Shown piece by piece: positions 7,196 to 12,235 of a DNA stretch of 12,235 nt. Source of the stretch: CAZOOR01 sp964581505 (GTDB lineage: Bacteria; Bacteroidota; Ignavibacteria; Kapaibacteriales; UBA2268); the NCBI GenBank assembly GCA_964581505.1, contig CAZOOR010000076.1:1-12235 (forward strand), read 5' to 3'. The stretch's first letter is position 1. Each line of letters starts with the position of its first letter. The translations under genes were made by a program, and so were the position numbers. A model generated the notes under the pieces. That model was not told the DNA's origin. It made no database searches and saw nothing but the letters and a program-made list of their open reading frames with translations.

Positions 7196-7714
7196 TTATA
7201 AACTCATAAGTTGTAATAATAAATTGCTAATTTTATTAGAATTATCATTAACCATATCAATCAATTTTGTTCGTAATTTAAGATCATCTTCACCACACGT
7301 TTTGGGATCAATTAATAAAACATGGTCAAGAATTTTATCCATTCTATTTGATATGTCATCTAAATGTTTTGCAAGAATTGGTGCAGTAGTCTTAAATTTT
7401 TCTAAGCTAATATTTGAATCATTTATATCCTTTTCAACTGACAGATCCATTTGCTTTAGCACAACATCTAATTCTTTTATGGCAATTCTTGTTTCCATTG
7501 CACATTCAAAAATAGTGGATACTGTATCTACAATTTCTTGTGTAGTTGACAATGCGTTTTTAAAGTCTTCATCTTTGACTGTGTCTTTAATTTGAGATAC
7601 AGTATTATCAATTGAATTAAGAAATTGTTCTGTTTTTGGCGAAATTTTACCATCCTTTGATGATAAGATTTCATTAGCTATTTCACGCTTTTGAATAATA
7701 GAAATTTTATTCAT
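7196..7714 (-). CDS. Helical coiled-coil protein of unknown function
   Basis: The 172-aa product is predicted almost wholly helical and highly charged. It shows heptad-like stretches (TVSQIKDTVKDEDFKNAL, IAIKELDVVLKQMDLSVEK, LDDISNRMDKILDHVLL) and only two cysteines, far apart (about C93 and C140). It has no signal peptide, membrane segment or known motif. The start is firm: AGGAGGT at 7720-7726 lies five bases before the ATG. It heads a probable three-gene unit with the tail-anchored coiled-coil gene (two-base gap) and the zinc-ribbon gene. The layout resembles methyl-accepting-like or phage/toxin-associated helical proteins in general shape only. I do not recognise the family; a complex with the next gene's product is plausible. 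Confidence 0.75.
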   Translation of the reverse strand: MNKISIIQKREIANEILSSKDGKISPKTEQFLNSIDNTVSQIKDTVKDEDFKNALSTTQEIVDTVSTIFECAMETRIAIKELDVVLKQMDLSVEKDINDSNISLEKFKTTAPILAKHLDDISNRMDKILDHVLLIDPKTCGEDDLKLRTKLIDMVNDNSNKISNLLLQLMSL

Positions 7715-7719
7715 CCGAC

Positions 7720-7726
7720 ACCTCCT
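7720..7726 (-). promoter_or_regulatory. Strong ribosome binding site of the 172-aa gene
   Basis: The minus strand reads AGGAGGT five bases before the ATG at 7714. It is the best Shine-Dalgarno match in the window, suggesting this protein is made efficiently. Confidence 0.7.
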
Positions 7727-7861
7727 AAATAAAATAAAAAAAATAACAAATAACTATCATTACAGTAATCTATTTCAATTAATGTATAAAGTAATGATTT
7801 ATTTCTAATAAAACAAATGTGTTTAATTATCAAATAATATCTTTCATTTATATGACCTCTC

Positions 7862-8506
7862 TCACAACAATTCTTGAACTGTATTTAATCTTTCTAATTC
7901 TTTAAATTCTAAAGTATTTTTATCAATTTCATAAGCCAAAAAATCATAATTGTTATTCATGAGTATATTCAAATAATCCTGATAACCTGAAAAATATCCA
8001 GGCCCTAAAATTACAAGCCATCTCCCGTTTAGTTTTACATCATTCTGCCTTAAACAATCAATAATTTTAGTTACCTTTTGTTCAGGATTTACATTTTGCA
8101 ATTGAACATTATACCCCCACACTAAAACAGAAATATCTGATTTGCCACTTTTGTCAAGTTCCAGTAATTTAGGTATTTCTTCGTTACATACATTTTGAGT
8201 AAAGCTGTTTTCTTGTTCAATAGCGATATTAAAAGAATTTCCGTTTTGACTAAAACTGAAATAATGGTCTAATCTTCTTTGATCGCCAAATACATTCAGT
8301 TCAAGTATATGTTTTGATTGCTCGGGAATTGCATTAATTCCTGCAACAATCTCACTAAAGATTTTATCATAAACCCTATTAGTGAACTCGGTATATGTTC
8401 TATTATATCTGTAAATATCTATAAAACTTTTAGATGGATATTGTACTTCTTTTACCTTCTTGAAAGAATCCGAAAATATTTGCCAAAATTTATTAACTGT
8501 AATCAT
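7862..8506 (-). CDS. Hypothetical protein, possible PD-(D/E)XK-like fold
   Basis: The 214-aa product is soluble. Residues 74-100 read GDQRRLDHYF, a turn (FSQNGNSF), then NIAIEQEN. This resembles the nuclease-fold arrangement of an Asp after a first strand (D80) and an acidic pair at the end of a second strand (E97, E99). The usual Lys is replaced by Asn (E-x-E-N). Later strand-like stretches DISVLVWGY (124-132) and GRWLVILGPG (161-170) fit an alternating alpha/beta core. The call is inference from motif spacing; the protein could be a catalytically dead relative or something else. The ribosome site is weak (AAGAAA). It lies 103 bases after the 75-aa gene, with a possible promoter between, and is in line with the cassette. 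The end is TGA at 7864-7862. Confidence 0.7.
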   Translation of the reverse strand: MITVNKFWQIFSDSFKKVKEVQYPSKSFIDIYRYNRTYTEFTNRVYDKIFSEIVAGINAIPEQSKHILELNVFGDQRRLDHYFSFSQNGNSFNIAIEQENSFTQNVCNEEIPKLLELDKSGKSDISVLVWGYNVQLQNVNPEQKVTKIIDCLRQNDVKLNGRWLVILGPGYFSGYQDYLNILMNNNYDFLAYEIDKNTLEFKELERLNTVQELL

Positions 8507-8565
8507 TTTAATTTCTTGTTGTCAATGGATAAAAAATAAATATAATAAAAAAATTTACAAACGCC

Positions 8566-8573
8566 CAAAAATA
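8566..8573 (-). promoter_or_regulatory. Possible -7 element upstream of the 214-aa gene
   Basis: The minus strand reads TATTTTTG, a full TAnnTTTG match, 59 bases before the ATG at 8506. The -33 partner is poor (TGTTTA about 18 bases upstream). If real, the four left-hand cassette genes could be expressed apart from the AAA-M41 group. Confidence 0.3.
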
Positions 8574-8609
8574 GTATTAAATTATTTTGTTTAAACATTA
8601 AAATCTCTA

Positions 8610-8837
8610 TCAATACTTGCCAAAAAACGAGTTTATATCAAAGTAATAACTTTTTTCCGTACCGTCGTTCAGCAGAATGTCAAGACGGTCATACGGTTTC
8701 TCATTATTGAACAATAGCTGTTGCATAATAAGCTTATAACCGTCCGGATGCAAAATATTAAGCAGTATATATTCTTCCGGCACACTGTTAACCTCAATGG
8801 CATTCTCAAAATCCGAATTCTCGTTATTGTTCAACAT
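8610..8837 (-). CDS. Small acidic protein (75 aa), function unknown
   Basis: The 75-aa product is acidic, with an Asn/Glu-rich, probably flexible N-terminus (NNNENSDFENAIEV). A compact alpha/beta-like part follows (YILLNILHPDGYKLIMQQL, DRLDILLNDGTEKSYYFDI). There are no cysteines, membrane segment or known motif. AAAGGAG lies about six bases before the ATG, which makes a real gene likely despite the size. It is 42 bases after the 111-aa gene and probably on the same transcript as the AAA+ peptidase. A role as adaptor, inhibitor or substrate of that machine is possible but only inferred from position. Confidence 0.65.
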   Translation of the reverse strand: MLNNNENSDFENAIEVNSVPEEYILLNILHPDGYKLIMQQLLFNNEKPYDRLDILLNDGTEKSYYFDINSFFGKY

Positions 8838-8879
8838 TTTAAACTCCTTTAAAAATTAATAAAATTGAAATAATGCATT

Positions 8880-9215
8880 CTAATCATCAGCATCAGCAGC
8901 ATATTTGCCACACTTTTTACATATCCAATGTGCATCAGGATAACTTTTATCTACATCATCATTAACATATTCCCAGTCTTTGGCAGTTGTTCCGCACCAG
9001 CACCATTCCTCCTTTGGGATACGGTGAAGTTTAAACGTAGCTGTTCCCATTTCGATATGAATTTCTGCTTCCATTTCGTCTTCATTGCGTCTCAATATGA
9101 TGTATTTATCAGTTTCTCCCGACGATTCACTGTACATCTCGAAGCCCTTATCTATCAGATGCTTCACCCTGTCGTTAATTTGTTTTTTATCTAAAATCCT
9201 TCTGTAACTATTCAT
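8880..9215 (-). CDS. Small Cys-rich protein (111 aa), possible zinc-binding partner of the AAA-M41 protein
   Basis: The 111-aa product has a basic, helical N-terminus (about 1-27). A beta-rich middle follows (KYIILRRNEDEMEAEIHIEMGT). A C-terminal Cys cluster, C72/C74 in EEWCWCGTT and C99/C102 in WICKKCGKYA, probably binds one zinc. It ends in the acidic ADADD. The start lies six bases after the TGA of the AAA-M41 gene, with GGAAAG in the overlap region, so the two are tightly coupled. I do not recognise the family. Compact zinc domains beside AAA+ proteases often act as substrate-recognition parts (as the ClpX zinc domain does), so a recognition role is plausible but unproved. Confidence 0.7.
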   Translation of the reverse strand: MNSYRRILDKKQINDRVKHLIDKGFEMYSESSGETDKYIILRRNEDEMEAEIHIEMGTATFKLHRIPKEEWCWCGTTAKDWEYVNDDVDKSYPDAHWICKKCGKYAADADD

Positions 9216-9221
9216 TTATTC

Positions 9222-11252
9222 TCACTTTCCATTACTGTAATTAAACAGCATATCTCTATAAGTATAATATTTATCAGGTTCAATAAATCCTTCTTTTTTT
9301 ACCCATTCTTCATTAGAATAATCAACAATAAATTTCCTAATCTGTTCTTTTTTCATATTAGAATGAGTAGTAAGATATTTTGCCATTTCAGTTAACAGTT
9401 TAATATTTCTTCGGAGAATCTGTTCTGCTTCCACCTTACAACTTTCAATAAGAATACTTGCATCATTTTCCATTTCTTTTGTCAGTTGTGATGAAAGAAC
9501 AGGAATAAATTCATTTGAATCGATAAATTTTAAAGTCGCCCCCATGCCATTTCGTTTAATTGCATCATTTGCCACAAATGATGCCTGAGCAAGGTCGGAA
9601 CCGGAACCGCGCGATAAATTATCCTCACCGAAAATCAATTTCTCGGCAATATAACCGCCAAGCATAGAAATGATTCTGTGTCTTATGTTTCGCTTGCTAA
9701 TTATTTCATCGGGCCAATCAACTTGACACGAGCCGCCTAAATTATCGAGTGGACTAACCGAAATGATTTTCGATGGTAATATTCTGCTTGACAGTGCGGT
9801 TGCAATCGCATGCCCGCTCTCATGAACAGCAATCAATGCTTGTTTGTCGTTGTTTTTCGGCATTCTATAAGAATCAAGCATTAAATTGGCTTTGATTTTC
9901 AATCTATATAATATATTATCTTTTAATACGAAATCAATCTGATGTTCACCGTTGTTAAATGACCAAATAAACTTATCGGTTTCGGGATATTTCTCCAGGG
10001 CAACGGCAATAACATTTCCGATATTCGCATCAATTAATCGAACTATAGATGTTAGAACCGGTCTTGCACCTTGATACGGGAACACTCCTTCTTTGAAAAT
10101 TAGTTCATTAACTGATTTATCAAAAATTAATTCGGCAAAAGTCTGCTTAATAAATCTTGCCGAAATTTTTTGTAACTCAAAATCAATTAGTGTACGATAG
10201 GCAGTACTGCTCAAAGCGGGATAGATGATATGATTATTTCCCAACCGTGCAATTTGCTCAATTCGAAATCTTTTAGCTAATCCCTGCTTAATTTGTGTAC
10301 TGTTTATTTTCAGAGTGTACTTGTAAAATATATCGGGGTCAATATCAGGATTATCTTCTCCTGCCATTTGAAACACTTCATCTAGATTGCCGATAACAAA
10401 AATTAATGCCTTTCGCAAATCAACTTCTTTGTTATTTTGACTTCTAGTGATAGCATCATTCAACAGATTCATTGTGCCTTTGCCGTCAAGACTGAGCAGA
10501 TATCTCTCAAATTCTAAAGAATTATCAAATAAATCGGTGAACAATTCAAAAAGTTCTTTTCTGTATGATATCGGTAAGAAATGCAGCTCATCACCCGGTT
10601 CATCGAAATCAAGTTCCAAATTCCATAAAGCGTGGTATGTTTCGGCATGTTTCATTATCGAAATATAATTTTGTTTTCCTTTAATGATTTTGCCGTTTTT
10701 AACCTCAATATTATTTTGAAGACACTGCTTGAGTATATTGTATAAAGCCTGTAGTTCGTCGTAATTGTTGCTTAATAAATCCTTTGTGCTTATTATTCCC
10801 GTATCAAGCAATTCCCAAAATAAGCGGATTTTAGTACGGTCAATTTCATCCGTGCCTTTAACAGTTCTGGAAAGTTGAAACTCGTCAAGACAGATTATAC
10901 ATTTTTGCTTATCTTTAAAAGTGATTGCTTCCTCGAACTTATTTCTCGCATTCCAAGAATAAGCGTCAATCTGCTCTCCCATATCAGTATGAATATAATA
11001 GTTTTCCATATCCAAAAGTTGAGAAAGTCGTTTGACAATTGATGTTTTTCCGGTACCGGTCATCCCCCAAAGATTTACTACAAGAGGTCTTGTCTGATAC
11101 TCTGCAAAGAGATACCAGGATTGAATCGAATTCATTATCTCGTCAATAGTTTTGTCCAATCCGAAAAATTCCTGTTTCAGTTTTGCAGAAATTTCGTCGA
11201 ATGCTTTCCGCTTTTTGACTAATTTTCTCTGATTTTCAGTGCTTAAAATCAT
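9222..11252 (-). CDS. Clp-type AAA+ ATPase fused to an M41 (FtsH-type) zinc metallopeptidase
   Basis: The 676-aa product should be an ATP-driven protease. The AAA+ part shows Walker A G63-T70 (GMTGTGKT), Walker B CIICLDEF (118-125, D123/E124), sensor 1 in FVIGNLDE (N289) and a likely arginine finger in GLAKRFR (R328). Its sensor 2 is of Clp style, YQGARPVL (R397), as in ClpA/ClpB second modules. An insert of about 120 residues (about 156-275) separates Walker B from sensor 1. The C-terminal part (about 465-640) is peptidase M41: HESGH (H477, E478, H481), LGGYIAEKLIFG, and the third zinc ligand D553 in GSGSDL. Real FtsH has N-terminal membrane helices and a different AAA type; neither is seen, so this is a soluble non-FtsH fusion. 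The start follows AAGGAG. It is the first cassette gene. Confidence 0.9.
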   Translation of the reverse strand: MILSTENQRKLVKKRKAFDEISAKLKQEFFGLDKTIDEIMNSIQSWYLFAEYQTRPLVVNLWGMTGTGKTSIVKRLSQLLDMENYYIHTDMGEQIDAYSWNARNKFEEAITFKDKQKCIICLDEFQLSRTVKGTDEIDRTKIRLFWELLDTGIISTKDLLSNNYDELQALYNILKQCLQNNIEVKNGKIIKGKQNYISIMKHAETYHALWNLELDFDEPGDELHFLPISYRKELFELFTDLFDNSLEFERYLLSLDGKGTMNLLNDAITRSQNNKEVDLRKALIFVIGNLDEVFQMAGEDNPDIDPDIFYKYTLKINSTQIKQGLAKRFRIEQIARLGNNHIIYPALSSTAYRTLIDFELQKISARFIKQTFAELIFDKSVNELIFKEGVFPYQGARPVLTSIVRLIDANIGNVIAVALEKYPETDKFIWSFNNGEHQIDFVLKDNILYRLKIKANLMLDSYRMPKNNDKQALIAVHESGHAIATALSSRILPSKIISVSPLDNLGGSCQVDWPDEIISKRNIRHRIISMLGGYIAEKLIFGEDNLSRGSGSDLAQASFVANDAIKRNGMGATLKFIDSNEFIPVLSSQLTKEMENDASILIESCKVEAEQILRRNIKLLTEMAKYLTTHSNMKKEQIRKFIVDYSNEEWVKKEGFIEPDKYYTYRDMLFNYSNGK

Positions 11253-11301
11253 AATTTCTCCTTATTATTACATTATCTGAGTTATAATATACAAAATCAA
11301 G

Positions 11302-11316
11302 CGACAGACAATGTCG
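11302..11316. promoter_or_regulatory. Possible operator upstream of the AAA-M41 gene
   Basis: CGACA (11302-11306), five bases, then TGTCG (11312-11316) form a perfect inverted repeat 50 to 64 bases before the ATG at 11252, where a repressor could act. No cassette gene is an obvious DNA-binding regulator, so this is speculative. Confidence 0.2.
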
Positions 11317-11536
11317 TTTATATCCTGAAAAATGTGAAAAATAAATAGAAAATAAAATTAAATATTATTCATTTTGATAAATTTCTTGCTTGCCAATTTG
11401 TGGATATATTCGACGCTTTTTGGAATAGTCGTTTATTATGCTTAATCTTGAATCCGGCAACAACGTTCGCACCGGAATAATAATATGCCGGGAATTAATT
11501 AAGAAAAATTGACAGATATGTCTAATGTATTAATTA

Positions 11537-11569
11537 ATATCCCTCGTTTTTTATGGTAGAGAGGGATAT
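11537..11569. terminator. Perfect 9-bp hairpin, terminator-like
   Basis: ATATCCCTC (11537-11545) pairs exactly with GAGGGATAT (11561-11569) around a 15-base loop. A T run follows at 11574-11578. No gene lies directly before it on either strand. It may be a relic, or shield the cassette from outside transcription. Confidence 0.4.
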
Positions 11570-11648
11570 AAAATTTTTAATTAGCAAATAGTTTTTTTCA
11601 CTATCACAATCCATCTTGCGCTGCTATTTGCTTTACATTATTCCAATC

Positions 11649-11677
11649 AAAAAAAACCGACTGCATAGAACAATCGG
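11649..11677 (-). terminator. Intrinsic terminator in right rny repeat
   Basis: On the minus strand CCGATTG, loop TTCTATG, CAGTCGG (11677 to 11657, one T-G wobble) runs straight into eight T (11656-11649). It is the counterpart of the left-repeat terminator with a stem two pairs shorter. It would block transcription entering the cassette from the right. Confidence 0.75.
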
Positions 11678-11702
11678 AGTTTATTAATAAGTGCTATATA
11701 TA

Positions 11703-11786
11703 TTATTTTGCCATTGTAATGCTACGTCTCTCTCTGATTACGCAGACCTTAATTTGTCCCGGATGTTCCATTTCCTGCAATATGCT
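11703..11786 (-). pseudogene. rny: 3'-terminal fragment of the RNase Y gene, right copy
   Basis: The same 27-codon RNase Y C-terminus as at 5205-5288, read on the minus strand to TAA at 11705-11703, here with EMEHPGQIKVCVIRE. Relative to the left copy, two codons differ silently (GGA for GGT, CAA for CAG), one changes Tyr to His, and the first changes Cys to Ser. TAG (11789-11787) precedes it in frame and no further rny sequence follows, so it is a fragment. Confidence 0.8.
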
Positions 11787-11934
11787 CTAACTTACATCAA
11801 ATGCAATTGTAGAAAAATATAGATGTATAAACTGATATATACAAATTATATGCGTTATATTTATTATATTGCGTTTATATAGGTGTTATAAATAATTAAA
11901 TGGAGTAGTGATTATTAAACTAAACAAATATAAA

Positions 11935-12235
11935 ATGAGGAAAGTTTTCAATCTAATTATTGTAATGTTTATTTTGACATCCTGTAATTCTCAGAAAACT
12001 AAATTATCGTTAAACCTTGAAAAAGGAAAAGAATATAGGCAGTCGGTTATCACTAATTCGACAGTAATTCAAGATGTTAATGGACAAAAATTCAACATAG
12101 TTATGACATATAAAGGTACTGTGTTATATCTTGTAAAAGCTGTAAGTCATAAGGATTATGAAATGGAAGTTAAATTTGAAAATTTAAGTATGGTAATACA
12201 ACTTCCACAAGGAACAATGGAATTTAGTTCTAATA
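11935..12235 (+). CDS. Lipoprotein, possibly DUF6263-like (3' end outside window)
   Basis: The visible 100 codons start MRKVFNLIIVMFILTSC, a lipoprotein signal with lipobox LTSC and the lipidated Cys at 17. The mature part begins with the polar NSQKTK, then LSLNLEKGKEYRQSVITNS and a beta-rich continuation (NIVMTYKGTVLYLVKAV, YEMEVKFENLSMVIQ). The LNLEKGKEY opening recalls the DUF6263 family of Bacteroidota lipoproteins; this is a by-eye match. No Shine-Dalgarno is seen, only an A-rich leader, which is common in this phylum. The frame is open to the end of the window, so the C-terminus is missing. It is divergent from and unlinked to the cassette, beyond the right repeat. Confidence 0.8.
   Translation, partial: MRKVFNLIIVMFILTSCNSQKTKLSLNLEKGKEYRQSVITNSTVIQDVNGQKFNIVMTYKGTVLYLVKAVSHKDYEMEVKFENLSMVIQLPQGTMEFSSN

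Larger units (their letters stand above)
11253..11648. other. Non-coding stretch upstream of the cassette
   Basis: No convincing ORF on either strand. It must hold the minus-strand promoter for the AAA-M41 gene, but no clean consensus is visible. It carries a 5-bp inverted repeat (11302-11316), an inverted repeat CCGGCA/TGCCGG (11454-11459, 11486-11491) with a third CCGG between at 11472, and a long hairpin (11537-11569). Confidence 0.5.
11649..11789. repeat. Right direct repeat of the cassette (rny 3' end plus terminator)
   Basis: Copy of the repeat at 5148-5291 in the same orientation, with seven differences in the 131 ungapped bases 11659-11789. Homology ends at 11789, exactly as in the left copy, at an in-frame TAG. 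Confidence 0.85.

Noticed and set aside
7155..7595. Plus-strand 146-aa frame
   Set aside because: It is antisense to two well-supported minus-strand genes with a strong ribosome site and has Ser/Ile-rich shadow composition.
8610..9215. Toxin-antitoxin pair
   Set aside because: The sizes fit, but neither protein shows a known toxin fold or an antitoxin DNA-binding motif, and both follow the protease gene closely.
9222..11252. Calling this gene ftsH
   Set aside because: The M41 domain fits, but there are no N-terminal membrane helices and the ATPase has Clp-style sensor 2; the name would mislead.

Overview
The window is AT-rich and probably chromosomal DNA from the Bacteroidota/FCB side of the tree, possibly an Ignavibacteria- or Kapabacteria-like lineage. 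The basis is a type IX secretion (T9SS) C-terminal domain with the NYPNP signature, secreted WD40/IPT proteins, a Bacteroidota-style TTTG/TAnnTTTG promoter and an LTSC lipobox. The genus cannot be read from the sequence. TGA and TAG both act as normal stops.

Left part (1-5100, mainly + strand). A two-gene transcription unit encodes a small T9SS-sorted protein (362-823) and a 926-residue secreted double beta-propeller protein (834-3614), closed by a strong terminator. Both proteins share a short N-terminal module. The unit sits between two decayed copies, in direct orientation, of the same minus-strand helix-turn-helix gene (26-276 and 3823-4237). A 159-bp stretch bounded by perfect 16-bp inverted repeats (4247-4405) and a SAM-dependent methyltransferase gene (4470-5096) follow.

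Central part (5148-11789). Seven genes, all on the minus strand, form a compact cassette. Transcribed right to left they are: a Clp-type AAA+ ATPase fused to an FtsH-type M41 zinc peptidase (11252-9222), a 111-aa Cys-rich protein (9215-8880), a 75-aa acidic protein (8837-8610), a possible PD-(D/E)XK-like protein (8506-7862), a helical protein (7714-7196), a coiled-coil protein with a C-terminal membrane anchor (7193-6204), and a zinc-ribbon protein (6140-5358). The cassette is bounded by two ~131-bp direct repeats, about 95% identical. Each repeat holds the last ~27 codons of an RNase Y gene (rny) plus its intrinsic terminator, and neither carries the rest of rny. This looks like accessory DNA delivered or duplicated at an rny 3' end. 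The parts (proteolytic AAA+ machine, small partners, possible nuclease, membrane-anchored coiled coil) would fit a conflict or defence system, but that role is inference. No integrase, transposase, tRNA, rRNA or CRISPR array is visible.

Right edge (11790-12235). An unrelated + strand lipoprotein gene begins at 11935 and runs out of the window.
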